Shown: positions 1-8,644 of the stretch, in pieces | Numbering within the stretch: the first letter of the stretch is position 1 | Layout: each line of letters opens with the position of its first letter | IMG/VR virus record: IMGVR_UViG_3300037551_000025 | Coordinates: 1 to 36,346 of that record | Reading direction: 5' to 3' (one strand) | DNA length: 36,346 nucleotides | Source of the DNA: a virus | Made by a program: the position numbers and the translations under genes | Notes under the pieces: generated by a model | Database searches by the model: none | What the model saw: the letters and a program-made list of their open reading frames with translations, nothing else | Told to the model about the DNA's origin: nothing

Positions 1-127
1 AGTGAGAGGCCTGATGTCGTTTTGAGCATCCTGCTTGAGCTTGTCGAGCAGGATGAACGAGTCATCGAGACCTGCTGTCTTGGCCTGTTGTCGGATGAGG
101 TCGATCGACCTGCGCGCGGCCCCCCCC
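1..127. repeat. Terminal direct repeat, left copy
   Basis: Bases 1-127 are identical to 36220-36346, ending in the same run of eight C. A perfect overlap of this length is typical of a contig that closes on itself in a de Bruijn graph assembly (127 is a commonly used k-mer size), so I read it as an assembly overlap marking circularity or circular permutation rather than a biological terminal repeat. It lies inside a minus-strand coding frame that continues across the junction. Confidence 0.95.
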
Positions 128-1212
128 TTTGCGATTCCGATGGTCGACGCACCACCGAATGCAGCTTTCTTGGCTGCATCGGCAGCGCCTGCATAGTCGG
201 CCTGGATACCGAGCGTCTTCGCAGCGTCCTGGATGTCCTGCACGGCCTGGCCCTTGACGTGGCCAACCATCGGCAGCATTTCTGACGCGTCCCTGTAGAC
301 GCCCTCTGGCGTCGAGCCGAAGGTGATGAGTCCTTCGTCCATGGCGCGCTTGGCGAGTTCTTGGCGGGCGTCAAATGGGTTATCGAACCCAAGTTTTTTT
401 AGCTGGTTACCGATGCCTGCTCGGAGTCCAAGGGCCCTGAGGGCGTTGTTCTCGGCCAGGCCTCGAAGGCCTCTACCGGCTGCGTCACCGAGAGCACCGA
501 GACCAACTGACGCGACTCCGCCGATTCCAGCCCCGAGCGCGGCGTTGCCGAGGTCTCCGGCCACCGTGTCCGACTCGGAGTTGCCGAGCCCCATCGCGGC
601 CCCCTGGCCAAGCCCGGTGAGAGCTCGAGCCCCAGCTGTGGTGAGGGCTCGTCCGCCGCCCAGCACCTGCCCAGCTCGAGCTGCCGGCATGGCGACGGTG
701 CCGGCGACAGTCCCAATGCCATGGAGCCACGGCGAGTCCTTCGAAGAAGCCTGGTCGATGGCTCGGTACTCATCCCGACCGCGCTGGTAGGACGACCCGA
801 TCGTCTCGCCCAGGCCAGGGCGGAGCTCGGCCCCGAGAGTCTGCCCTGCCTGCTGGCCAGCTCCAGCGATCGCCGCATCAAGCGCCTCGTCCGGAATCGA
901 GTCAGGGAGACCAGCGACCCTGCGGAGGAGCGCCTTCCCGGCCCCCGTGGAGGCCATGTCGACGCCTATCTTGGCTCCGGCCGCCAGGGCCGCACGGACA
1001 GTGCCGGAGAGCTCGTCGGCAAACCCTGCCGTAGCCCCTCCGAGAGCCCCGAGCCCAAGGGCGATACCTCCTCGAGCCACGGATGGACCTAGGCCTTTGG
1101 GTTTCGCTGTCGCCGCCGCCGCCAGCTTGGGCTCGTCGATGACGGCCCCTTCAGGCAGCTCGTCAAGGACGGCTCCAGGAGGAAGCTCGTCGAAGACTTT
1201 GGGGTCGCTCAT
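1..1212 (-). CDS. Putative internal virion / DNA-ejection protein, N-terminal part (runs off the window, continues at 36219)
   Basis: The frame opens at ATG 1212 and has no stop down to base 1. Joined through the terminal overlap it continues at 36219 and stops at 35737, giving about 564 residues. The N-terminus repeats a DELPxGAV motif (residues about 8-25), followed by long Gly/Ala-rich stretches that look membrane-active, then charged helices. No enzymatic motif is visible. Large Ala/Gly-rich proteins at the end of the tail gene block of short-tailed phages are often internal virion or ejection proteins, so that role is inferred from position and composition. The start shares ATGA with the stop of the upstream gene, which implies translational coupling. 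Confidence 0.75.
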   Translation of the reverse strand, partial: MSDPKVFDELPPGAVLDELPEGAVIDEPKLAAAATAKPKGLGPSVARGGIALGLGALGGATAGFADELSGTVRAALAAGAKIGVDMASTGAGKALLRRVAGLPDSIPDEALDAAIAGAGQQAGQTLGAELRPGLGETIGSSYQRGRDEYRAIDQASSKDSPWLHGIGTVAGTVAMPAARAGQVLGGGRALTTAGARALTGLGQGAAMGLGNSESDTVAGDLGNAALGAGIGGVASVGLGALGDAAGRGLRGLAENNALRALGLRAGIGNQLKKLGFDNPFDARQELAKRAMDEGLITFGSTPEGVYRDASEMLPMVGHVKGQAVQDIQDAAKTLGIQADYAGAADAAKKAAFGGASTIGIAKGGAARRSIDLIRQQAKTAGLDDSFILLDKLKQDAQNDIRPLT

Positions 1213-2636
1213 TGAATCGCCTCCCACTTGCCGTCAGGCCGCTGGCCGTAGCGCTCGCCGTTCTTCCCGGTGGCCGTCTTCTGGTACTGACCCGAGGCCG
1301 GAGTTGCACTGGACGGAGCCTTCTCCGGATGAGTTGTCTCTGCGTCGAATCCGAGAGGCTGGAAGAAACCCGTGATGAGCTTGTGAGCCATCGGGCGGAT
1401 CTGCCTCGATCGAGCTGTCATCTCCTGGACGGCCTCTTCCTTGGCCGCATCGTCTCCGGAAGCCCAAGCTCCAATCTCCTTCGCCAGAGAGGTGATGTTG
1501 GAGAGGTCGGCCATGTTCACGCCGAGACCTCCTCGGGCGGTGATTTCCTCGTGCGTCTGCATGGCGCCGCCTCCGATGGCCTGAACGAGGGCTTGGGCCG
1601 AGATGGATGAGTTCGACAGGAGTTGAGCCCGAGTCGTGGCGTTTGGCTCCCTGGCGAAAGCCTCGAGCTTGGCTGTGAGGTCGTCAGCGAGGTTGATCAT
1701 CTGACCCCATCTGGCCGCGTTGGTCACCGCCAGCTTCCCGGAAGCGGAGTCGACCTGCTTGTTGCCAAGTTTCCGGTTCCAGTGGAACTTGGTGTTGTCC
1801 ATCATGATGTAAGGGTTGTCGCTCGTGAGTCCCTGGCCGGCCTGTGCCGTCGCAGTCTTGGCGGCAGCCTTCAACTTGGCGTTGATGGCTCTGGTTCGAG
1901 CCTCGGAGTAGGCGAGGTCGGCTTTGCGCTTCTCGTTCTGACTCTCGACGCTGTCGGCGTAGGTCTGAGCCTTCCCTTCGGCGACGTCGACCTTCCTGTT
2001 TTCGGTGACATCTTTCTTGTTGCCGAGTTCCGTGAGCATCTTGATTCGCTCGGCTGCGATGTTGGCGCGCTGCTCGGCCGATGTGGCCCTTTGCTCAGTA
2101 GTGCGAGCGCTCGCGTCGTCTCGATTGCGGATGCTGAGGTACTGGAGCAGATCGGGCGACACCTGGCTCTTGGGGTCGAGCTCGAACATCGGCTGTCGCC
2201 CAGCCCCGATGAGCAGGATGTTCCCGACGCGCCGATTCTCCCGAGCCTCCGGGTCCTCCTCGGCGGCCATCTTGCGCGTGAGGTACTGCCACACGGCCTG
2301 GCTCTGAGGGTCCGCCGGAGCGCTGGCTCCCTGGTGCTGCATGCCGAGTCTGCGCAACACCTCCGCGGCGCCCACCTGCGACGTCGCCGGAGCGGTCGAA
2401 GGTCGAGGAGCTGGCGCTGGCTCATCTGGCGACGAGTCCTTGAGGGCCTCGGGCTTGGCGTAGGCCCCTACTGCCGCTGGCTCGTCTCCGGTGTCGTCGC
2501 TCGTCTTGTCGGTGAGGTCCAGGTCTGGGAGCGTGTTCCCGCCCTCTGGCTCGGTATCGAGAGTCGGGGCCGTATCGAGCGGGTTGATTCCGAGCCCGGA
2601 TTGCTTGCGGAGGTAGCTGTAGACGTCGCTGTTCAT
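1209..2636 (-). CDS. Virion-associated protein of unknown function (475 aa), internal-protein candidate
   Basis: Not recognised by sequence. The N-terminal ~130 residues are acidic and Pro-rich, residues about 175-270 are highly charged with few hydrophobics (coiled-coil-like, with repeated AEQRA elements), a more globular segment follows to about residue 430, and the tail ends in a GERYGQRPDGKW-type motif. ATG 2636 has an AGGA-type ribosome-binding site (GAGGACA). The gene sits between two other Ala/Gln-rich proteins and overlaps the next start by four bases. Position after the tail nozzle gene suggests an internal virion or ejection protein; this is inference. Confidence 0.8.
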   Translation of the reverse strand: MNSDVYSYLRKQSGLGINPLDTAPTLDTEPEGGNTLPDLDLTDKTSDDTGDEPAAVGAYAKPEALKDSSPDEPAPAPRPSTAPATSQVGAAEVLRRLGMQHQGASAPADPQSQAVWQYLTRKMAAEEDPEARENRRVGNILLIGAGRQPMFELDPKSQVSPDLLQYLSIRNRDDASARTTEQRATSAEQRANIAAERIKMLTELGNKKDVTENRKVDVAEGKAQTYADSVESQNEKRKADLAYSEARTRAINAKLKAAAKTATAQAGQGLTSDNPYIMMDNTKFHWNRKLGNKQVDSASGKLAVTNAARWGQMINLADDLTAKLEAFAREPNATTRAQLLSNSSISAQALVQAIGGGAMQTHEEITARGGLGVNMADLSNITSLAKEIGAWASGDDAAKEEAVQEMTARSRQIRPMAHKLITGFFQPLGFDAETTHPEKAPSSATPASGQYQKTATGKNGERYGQRPDGKWEAIQ

Positions 2637-2645
2637 CGTGTGTCC

Positions 2646-3587
2646 TCAGACCGACGTAAGACCACCGCCACCACCGCCTCCTCCACCTCCACCGCCAAAC
2701 ATATTCATCATGCTCTGCCAGTCCATTCCGCCGCCTCCACTACCACCACCTCCACCTCCGCCTTGGCTCCCCTTCCCGTAGCCGGCCATAGCCAGCGCGT
2801 CGTCGCCGAAGCCGCCGAAGCCTTGGCCAATCTGATTCGTCGGGCCCTGCTGGCCCTTCGCCCAGTCAATCCAGCCCTGCCCTGCAGCCGAGTTGGCGCC
2901 CATCTGCATGTGGGCTTTGGCCATCTCGTTTTGGTATTGCTGTTGAGGCACGTTGAGGTTGTGGAGTTGCGCATTCCAGCGCATCCCGGTGTTGAACTGG
3001 TTGATTTGGTTCTGCGCCTGTGCCCTGGCGCTCGCCTGCTGCCAGTCCTGCCCTCGCACGTTGCCGGCCTGGTTGCCGAGCTGCGAGAGCGCCTGCATGT
3101 ACCGCTGACGGTTCTGTCCGGCGATGTCGACGGCGTTGTTGTTCGCCTGGTTGATGGCCGACTGCTGGCCCTGGAGAGCGGCGAGCTGGCTCGACATCGC
3201 ACCACCCATGCCTCTCGCGGCCGCTCGCTGCTCGGCCGCACCTCGCTGGCCAGCCTCGAAGCGGCCGGCTTGCTGGAGCGCCTGTTGCTGCGCCGCCTGG
3301 TCCTCGGCGGTGAGGCCTTTGGTGGCGACCTCGTCTCCGAGTTTCGCGAGCGCCTGCATCTGGTACTCGCGAGTCGCCGGGTCCATCTGCGCCTCGTCGT
3401 AGGCGTTGCTCCCGACCTGCTCGGCTGCAGCCTGGAGCAGCTTTGGTAGGTCGAGGTTGCTCGCGATGCCTCGATTCTGCTCGAGCATCGCCTGTTGGAT
3501 GTCGTGTGCCAGGTCCAGATTGCCCGAGTTGATCAACCCCTGGACGATTCCTGCTATGTCGCTGAAAATCCCGCCGCCGTTCGCCAT
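2646..3587 (-). CDS. Gln/Ala-rich virion protein with poly-Gly tail (313 aa)
   Basis: Not recognised as a named family. Residues about 60-240 are rich in Gln, Ala and Asn with helical periodicity, and residues about 275-309 contain two poly-glycine runs of 8 and 12 residues flanking a short MDWQSMMNMF segment. Start ATG 3587 has a strong AAGGAGA site. Gln/Ala-rich helical proteins of this kind occur among internal (ejected) proteins of short-tailed phages, and the neighbours fit, but no catalytic residues are visible. The glycine runs are encoded by GGN codons and may vary in length. Confidence 0.8.
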   Translation of the reverse strand: MANGGGIFSDIAGIVQGLINSGNLDLAHDIQQAMLEQNRGIASNLDLPKLLQAAAEQVGSNAYDEAQMDPATREYQMQALAKLGDEVATKGLTAEDQAAQQQALQQAGRFEAGQRGAAEQRAAARGMGGAMSSQLAALQGQQSAINQANNNAVDIAGQNRQRYMQALSQLGNQAGNVRGQDWQQASARAQAQNQINQFNTGMRWNAQLHNLNVPQQQYQNEMAKAHMQMGANSAAGQGWIDWAKGQQGPTNQIGQGFGGFGDDALAMAGYGKGSQGGGGGGGSGGGGMDWQSMMNMFGGGGGGGGGGGGLTSV

Positions 3588-3596
3588 TGTGTCTCC

Positions 3597-4385
3597 TTAC
3601 GCGTAGCCTTTGACGCCTTCGAGCGGCTTGGGTGGTTTGATGGCGGTGTTTCGCGGCCCGGAGTCGTCCTGCTGGCCGTAGACAGGCGTGCCGTCTGCGG
3701 CGGTAGAGGTGGGCTTCGTCGTGGTTCCCTGCTGGGCCTTGCGGGCCGCCACGCTGGCATCGTAGGCAGCCTTATCGGCGGCGCTTCGGGCCGCGTACTG
3801 CGTCTTCATGGTATCGGCCTGCTTCTGCGCGTCTGCCCACGGGTCGGTGTACTGCGTGCGCGCCCCGTACATCGCATTCTGCCAGCCCGGGCCCGAGGTC
3901 GACTGGTATCCCTTGAACGCATTGGCCTGGCCAGCGTTCTGCGCGGCGATCAAGCTCGAGTAGGACGTGTCGATGGATTTCTGGCCGCCGCTGAGGTCGA
4001 TGCCGTTTTGGCCACGGGTGACGGACTCATCGCCACTGGCGATGACGTTGGCCTTGGGCACGACCGCATTGTACTGGGCCGCGCTGGTGAACTTGTTTTG
4101 CTGTGGGTCAGATGGGCGCGAGCCTGGGCTGGGGGCGGTGCTCGACTGGGAGGGCTTGCCGTACGGGTAGAGCTGCTGCTGGTCGAGGTACTTTTGGGAG
4201 TCGGCGTATTGCTGCTCCTCGTCGGTCGCCGCCTTGTCGTAGGTGGTGCCGAGCTGGGCCAGCGCGGCCTGCATCGCGGCCTGCTGCTCGGCCTGGCTCT
4301 GCTGCACCTTCGCGTCGTAGGCCTTGAGCTGGGCTTCGTTGGCGCCCACGAAGTCGCCCCAGTTGATCCACGAGTCATTGGCCAT
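3597..4385 (-). CDS. Virion-associated hypothetical protein (262 aa)
   Basis: Start ATG 4385 is chosen because it shares its A with the stop of the upstream gene (TGATG) and begins the sensible sequence MANDSWINWGDFVGANEAQL; the longer open frame upstream is only a shadow of two other genes. Residues about 15-55 are Ala/Gln-rich helical (an AEQQAAMQAALAQLG segment), the middle is Gln/Ser/Pro-rich, and the C-terminus is Lys/Pro-rich and probably disordered. No known motif. Its position in the block of internal-protein-like genes suggests a minor virion component. Confidence 0.75.
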   Translation of the reverse strand: MANDSWINWGDFVGANEAQLKAYDAKVQQSQAEQQAAMQAALAQLGTTYDKAATDEEQQYADSQKYLDQQQLYPYGKPSQSSTAPSPGSRPSDPQQNKFTSAAQYNAVVPKANVIASGDESVTRGQNGIDLSGGQKSIDTSYSSLIAAQNAGQANAFKGYQSTSGPGWQNAMYGARTQYTDPWADAQKQADTMKTQYAARSAADKAAYDASVAARKAQQGTTTKPTSTAADGTPVYGQQDDSGPRNTAIKPPKPLEGVKGYA

Positions 4386-4579
4386 CAGAAGCCCTCCGGG
4401 ACGTCGATTCGGTGGAGGAGGTTGAGCGCCCCGGCTGGGACCTTGACCTCGGAGGCGTCGACCTGGGCTCGATTGCCTGAGTCCTGCGCCGCCAGCTGAG
4501 CACCAGCCCACGGTCCCCCGCGGCCCGCCAGGATGGACTGCGCCGCCGCCCATGCCGCCTTGAGGTCTTCGGGGCTCAT
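4385..4579 (-). CDS. Small hypothetical virion-module protein (64 aa)
   Basis: The open frame starts MSPEDLKAAWAAAQSILAG at ATG 4579, overlapping the stop of the upstream gene by ATGA, and its own stop overlaps the next start. An N-terminal amphipathic helix is followed by a short polar segment ending LLHRIDVPEGF. I do not recognise it. Double coupling and clean codon use support it as a real gene. Confidence 0.7.
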   Translation of the reverse strand: MSPEDLKAAWAAAQSILAGRGGPWAGAQLAAQDSGNRAQVDASEVKVPAGALNLLHRIDVPEGF

Positions 4580-4929
4580 GCCGCCTCCACGAGGAGGAAC
4601 ACCAACTTGAACTTCCCGGCCGCAGGGAGGAACTGGTAGGTGATGAGGCAGCGACCATCGGTCAGCATGGCGAACGAGGCGCACGGGGCCGCGGTGAGCG
4701 TCAGGGCGCCGTCGAGCTGCTGGACGCTGGCCAGGATGACGGCTCCGACTCGGAACGGTGGGCGGTCGAGCGCCAGCGTCCCACTCGGCCCCAGCACCGG
4801 CCCGGCCGTCCAGAGGTACGAGCGAGGTCGCTGCTCGAGCGCCAGGGACGTGCCGCGGAGCGTGTTGAGCCACCGCAGCGCCTGGGGCGGATCGGCGAGC
4901 TCCTGCTCTCGGAGGGGTCCAGGAGTCAT
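4576..4929 (-). CDS. Hypothetical tail-module protein (117 aa)
   Basis: Starts at ATG 4929, overlapping the stop of the nozzle-like gene (ATGA). The sequence has alternating hydrophobic stretches (VGAVILASVQQ, GALTLTAAPCASFAML, KFKLVFLLVEAA) consistent with a small all-beta domain. It may be an accessory tail or decoration protein, but no family is recognised. Confidence 0.72.
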   Translation of the reverse strand: MTPGPLREQELADPPQALRWLNTLRGTSLALEQRPRSYLWTAGPVLGPSGTLALDRPPFRVGAVILASVQQLDGALTLTAAPCASFAMLTDGRCLITYQFLPAAGKFKLVFLLVEAA

Positions 4930-7442
4930 CGAGTCACCTCGTGGCCGCTGAACTCGTACCAGAGCCCGAATCCGTCGAGCGCGAAGTACTCCGACACGAC
5001 GGCGTGGGTGAGGGCGAAGAACATCCTCGAGCCGCGCGCCGCGTCACGAGGCACCATCACCCTCGCCTGGCTGTTGATGTACGGAGCCGATGGCCGCGTC
5101 CACGTCACGGTCTGCTCGGTCGACTGCATCTCCGTCTTGAAGCCGAACGTCAGCGCGCTCGGCGCCCCCATGACGGCAACGGTGTCGGACGGGGCGAAGA
5201 GCGCAGCGACCTCCATCCACTGGGCGACCATCTGCGCGTCTGGCGTCGCGTTCGTCCACCGCAACGTCGAGGTGATGGCGACGTCGGTCGCGGCGTTGGA
5301 GCGGTCGCGCCAGTCGGTGGCTGCGTTCGACGCGCTCTCAGCGACTCCAGACGCGTAGAGCCCGCCACCGGCCGAGTACCCCGGACCGTTGGTTTCGTCG
5401 CCGGCGTTGGGCGTTCCGCCTCCGTTGTCGGCGTTGCCCAGGAAGAACGGCGTCGCGACCCCGATGCGAGCTTGGCAAGCGCACGTCTTGGCGTTGGCGA
5501 CACCGTAGTCGTACCGGCTCCAGCGCCCGTTGACGGCAGCGCTGTAGGCCGTGGCGCCCATCGAGCCAGAGGCGTGGTAGACGAGAGCCCTGTTGGCGCT
5601 GGAGCCGAGCGCGTTCGCTGTGTTCACGTGGTTCGGGAGGAAGAAGATGACGCGCTTCCTGTTGCGATCGGTCACCGCCCATGCCGTCGAGACGCCGGCG
5701 ATCCTCTGCTGGTTGACGACGTCGCGAATGGCGGCGTCGATGAGCGTCACCCCGCTCGTGGTGATGCGTGCGATGCCCTCGTTGCCCCAGGCGTAGATCG
5801 CGTCGTCGAGCACGACTACAGTGTCTCGCGCCAGCAAGGTGAAGGTCGTGTCGAAGCGAGTCAGGCTGAAGTTGCTCGGGTCGTTGCCGGTGATGATCCA
5901 GATGCCATCGGCGGCGAAGACGAAGAGCGCGTCGCGAAGAGCGATCATCCGCATGATGGGGATGTCGCCGCGGCCAACGCGGATGTAGTTGACCGGCGGC
6001 ACTGCGTCAGGTTGCGAGTCCTTCGAGTAGGCGAGGCCGTTAGTCCAGTCCTCGCGCGTGGTTCTGACGGCCGCGGAGAGGTCCGGAATGAAGGCTGTGC
6101 CTGAGCCGCCAGAGGTGACGGCGATCGTGAAGAAGGCCGCTCGAGCCGTCTGGGTGGCGTAGAGCCGAATCTGCCCGACCGTACCAGGCGAGAGCGGACT
6201 CCCAACGTACTCCGCAGTCACGCCAGTCGTCGGAAGGACGTAGAGTCCGACGGCGCCTGCGAGAGACATCGCCGTCTTGCGGATGTTGTCGGAGATTGAG
6301 CCGCTCGTGTAGACGCCGAAATGGCTCCCGGCCGTGAGCGCGACTCCGGCCACAGTGACGACGTCTCCAGTCTTGAACTCAGCTCCGGTGGTGCCTGGAG
6401 CGATGAGGCTGAACGTGAGCGAATGGTGGAGCGTCAGGCCTGAAAACCACATCCGGTTGGCGAACGTGGCGACGTCGGTCGCTGTCGGAGGAGGGTCGTT
6501 GCGAGCCGCCAAGCCGAGCGAGACTCCGTTCTGCACCGTGTCGCCGCCGCTGATCGCGTTGGTGTAGAGGTACGCGCCCAAGGCCTCATCCGGGCACTGG
6601 TCGACGAAGCCGGCGATGGCCGATCCGTTCTTCTCGCTCGCGCTCAAGGTCTTGCGGTAGGCAAGCTGCATCTCGTCGTTCGGTGTGCCGGTGGTCGACT
6701 GGACGGCCCGGTACACTTCGAGGTCGATGCGTCGGAGGTTGGTCGGGTCGGCGTAGATGGCGGAGACGCCCGAGGTGACGGCGTTGACGGCATAAGGGGG
6801 CGGGCCGAGATATAACGGTCCGAAGGTGACGGCCTTGGCTACTCCGGTGGTGTTGGTGAGCGCCCCAGCAGCGCTCGGAGGGCCGCGCATGGGCACTCCA
6901 TCAGCGTCGTACTGGACGAGCACGAGCCGGTATGAAGTGGTCGCTCCGTTGGCGAACCAGGTGCCACCGGCAGAAGTGTAGATCTGCTCGACTAAGGGCC
7001 CACTCGACGGCGCCCCAGCCCACCACGCCACGCCGTCGCTCTCGAGCCGAACGACTCCGTTCTGCGTCGTCAGGTAGGTGTTTTTTCGCCCGATGGCGCC
7101 CTTCATCCGCGTCGTGACGTCGTTGAGCGCGGTGAGCGCGCCTGGAGTCGGAATGGCCGTCGAGTAGCCCCACCTGTCCAGCTTCGTGGCAACAGCAAGG
7201 CTAGCGTCGACAGCCAGGTTGGCAATGATGAATCCTGTCGGGTCCGCGCTCACCAACGACGCCGGCACGCCCTGGCCGGTGGACCCGAAGGCGAGAGTCC
7301 CGCGTCGCTTCTCCACCATGAAGCTGTTGGGGAAGTCGACGTTGTCGGCGACGCTGAACGCCCCGGGAGGCGCGCCGAGCTGTCCGTAGGCCGTGACGAG
7401 CCCGGCGAAGTTGTTGACGCTGGCCTTGTGCTTCGCGCCCAC
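4926..7442 (-). CDS. Tail nozzle-like protein (T7 gp12 / tail tubular protein B type, 838 aa)
   Basis: Start GTG 7442 lies one base after the stop of the adaptor gene and gives MGAKHKASVNNFAGLVTAYG, an NNF(A/G)GL-type opening followed by a PPGAFSVADNVDF segment as seen in podoviral nozzle proteins. The protein is long and beta-rich, with repeated short motifs (LVSADPTGFIIANL, IYAWGNEGIARIT, DGIWIITGNDPSNF) resembling propeller blades. In this family the protein closes the distal end of the short tail. An ATG 132 bases upstream would add 44 residues that overlap the adaptor gene; I reject it. Assignment is from family resemblance and position behind the adaptor. Confidence 0.75.
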   Translation of the reverse strand: MGAKHKASVNNFAGLVTAYGQLGAPPGAFSVADNVDFPNSFMVEKRRGTLAFGSTGQGVPASLVSADPTGFIIANLAVDASLAVATKLDRWGYSTAIPTPGALTALNDVTTRMKGAIGRKNTYLTTQNGVVRLESDGVAWWAGAPSSGPLVEQIYTSAGGTWFANGATTSYRLVLVQYDADGVPMRGPPSAAGALTNTTGVAKAVTFGPLYLGPPPYAVNAVTSGVSAIYADPTNLRRIDLEVYRAVQSTTGTPNDEMQLAYRKTLSASEKNGSAIAGFVDQCPDEALGAYLYTNAISGGDTVQNGVSLGLAARNDPPPTATDVATFANRMWFSGLTLHHSLTFSLIAPGTTGAEFKTGDVVTVAGVALTAGSHFGVYTSGSISDNIRKTAMSLAGAVGLYVLPTTGVTAEYVGSPLSPGTVGQIRLYATQTARAAFFTIAVTSGGSGTAFIPDLSAAVRTTREDWTNGLAYSKDSQPDAVPPVNYIRVGRGDIPIMRMIALRDALFVFAADGIWIITGNDPSNFSLTRFDTTFTLLARDTVVVLDDAIYAWGNEGIARITTSGVTLIDAAIRDVVNQQRIAGVSTAWAVTDRNRKRVIFFLPNHVNTANALGSSANRALVYHASGSMGATAYSAAVNGRWSRYDYGVANAKTCACQARIGVATPFFLGNADNGGGTPNAGDETNGPGYSAGGGLYASGVAESASNAATDWRDRSNAATDVAITSTLRWTNATPDAQMVAQWMEVAALFAPSDTVAVMGAPSALTFGFKTEMQSTEQTVTWTRPSAPYINSQARVMVPRDAARGSRMFFALTHAVVSEYFALDGFGLWYEFSGHEVTR

Positions 7443-7443
7443 G

Positions 7444-8367
7444 TCAGTACCCGAACCAACCGGCTCGTCGAGCGTTTTGCAGAATCCCCCGCATCTTGCG
7501 AGGAGCCCCATCGACGCGAGGAGTGAGACAGTTGAGAGCAACTTTTTCAAGACGCGCCACCTCCGCTGAGGCACGGTCGAGCTTGTCGTATTGGCCGAGC
7601 TGCTGCAACATGCGACACACCGTCAGCTGAGCAAGGAGTGAGTGCATCTCGGTCGGCAACTGCACCAGCGGCGAGGTGTCGCTTGGGCAGAGGTAGTCAC
7701 CGGCCTGAATGCCTGGTGAGACGCTGGCAAAGGTGATGTGAGACGGGTTCACGGCGACGGCGTCCGTGCAGGCGCCATCCATCGCCAGAAATTCGAAGGG
7801 TGGTCGCGCCGAGACGACGTCGTAGAGGTGGCCGTCCGTCGCTGTGGGCCCAAGGGTCTGGCCCAGCGTCGCGGTGAGTCCCGAGGTGGTCGCCGAGGTC
7901 AGCGCCGCGAACCCTGCCGCGGTCACCATTGCGCCGGGCCTAACGAAGTACCGCATGCGCAGGCTGAGTCCGATGGCGCTCGGAGTCGGCACCAACCGCA
8001 CGCCACCAGCCTCCATCACGAATGCCACCGGAGTGCCTGTCGCATTCGTCACGAACTGGTTGAGCATCTCCGGCTCGATGCGCGGCAGGTGGATGACCAC
8101 GTTCCCGGCGAGGAGCGTCACGTCGCGCAACTTCGAGCCCGCGCACCGGTCGGGCACGCGGTAGACGGCCTGCCCTCCAACCAACGGCACGTCGGTGGTG
8201 CTGGTGAGAAACTCCTCGTTCATCGACATGAGGAGCGGCACGCAACGCGACTGGAGCTCGTCGTTTGCGTGCGCCATCACGTCGGCGTCAGCCGTGCCAG
8301 GCGCGCTGCTCGAGGTGGGTAGCATGCAGCGAAGCTTCACTGTCGAGACAAGCGCACTGGCGAGCAT
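7444..8367 (-). CDS. Head-tail adaptor / tail tubular protein A-like (307 aa)
   Basis: Lies directly upstream of the nozzle-like gene and downstream of the capsid block, the usual place for the portal-binding adaptor of short-tailed phages. Residues about 30-60 are helical (DVMAHANDELQSRCVPLLMSM), followed by TDVPLVGGQAVYRVPDRCAG, a pattern often seen in such adaptors (helix, then variable and expected property strands). A beta-rich middle with a P..R.RYFVRP-like core and C-terminal helices about residues 235-280 complete it. ATG 8367 is the only convincing start. The specific function is inferred. Confidence 0.68.
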   Translation of the reverse strand: MLASALVSTVKLRCMLPTSSSAPGTADADVMAHANDELQSRCVPLLMSMNEEFLTSTTDVPLVGGQAVYRVPDRCAGSKLRDVTLLAGNVVIHLPRIEPEMLNQFVTNATGTPVAFVMEAGGVRLVPTPSAIGLSLRMRYFVRPGAMVTAAGFAALTSATTSGLTATLGQTLGPTATDGHLYDVVSARPPFEFLAMDGACTDAVAVNPSHITFASVSPGIQAGDYLCPSDTSPLVQLPTEMHSLLAQLTVCRMLQQLGQYDKLDRASAEVARLEKVALNCLTPRVDGAPRKMRGILQNARRAGWFGY

Positions 8368-8371
8368 CGGG

Positions 8372-8644
8372 TCACTCCTGGAGCAGGGCCATCAGCTTCC
8401 GCTTCGTCTCCTCGTCCATCTTGTCGTCTGCGTCAGGCTCAGGCTCAGGAGGATTGTCGTCTCCAGGAACTTCATCGAGGTTCGGGTCCCTGGGCTGGTT
8501 GTCGAGGGGGTAGTCCTCGTCGTTCTCCGGGTCGGCTGGGCGGCCTGGAGCGCCGACCTTGCCGGCCCGCTTGGCGGCGAATGCCTTGTTGGTGGCGCCG
8601 TCGTAGCCCTCCATGACCTTCTTCGCGATCTCTTGCCAGTCCAT
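8372..8644 (-). CDS. Small acidic protein (90 aa)
   Basis: ATG 8644 shares its A with the upstream stop (TGATG). An N-terminal helix (MDWQEIAKKVMEGYDGATNK) is followed by a strongly acidic, Pro-rich and probably disordered middle, ending in a short charged helix (DEETKRKLMALLQE). No recognised family. Its place between a capsid-associated gene and the adaptor suggests a minor head or head-completion role, which is speculative. Confidence 0.72.
   Translation of the reverse strand: MDWQEIAKKVMEGYDGATNKAFAAKRAGKVGAPGRPADPENDEDYPLDNQPRDPNLDEVPGDDNPPEPEPDADDKMDEETKRKLMALLQE

Noticed and set aside
1623-3449. 608-codon plus-strand open frame
   Set aside because: Antisense shadow of two clear minus-strand genes; Arg/Leu/Val-rich composition typical of GC-rich shadow frames. 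The same applies to 4941-6104 and other long plus frames in the structural half.
7443-7574. Upstream extension of the nozzle-like gene that resembles a lipoprotein signal peptide (LLASMGLLARC)
   Set aside because: It lies entirely inside the 3' end of the adaptor gene in another frame, and the natural start MGAKHKASVNNF follows one base after the adaptor stop.
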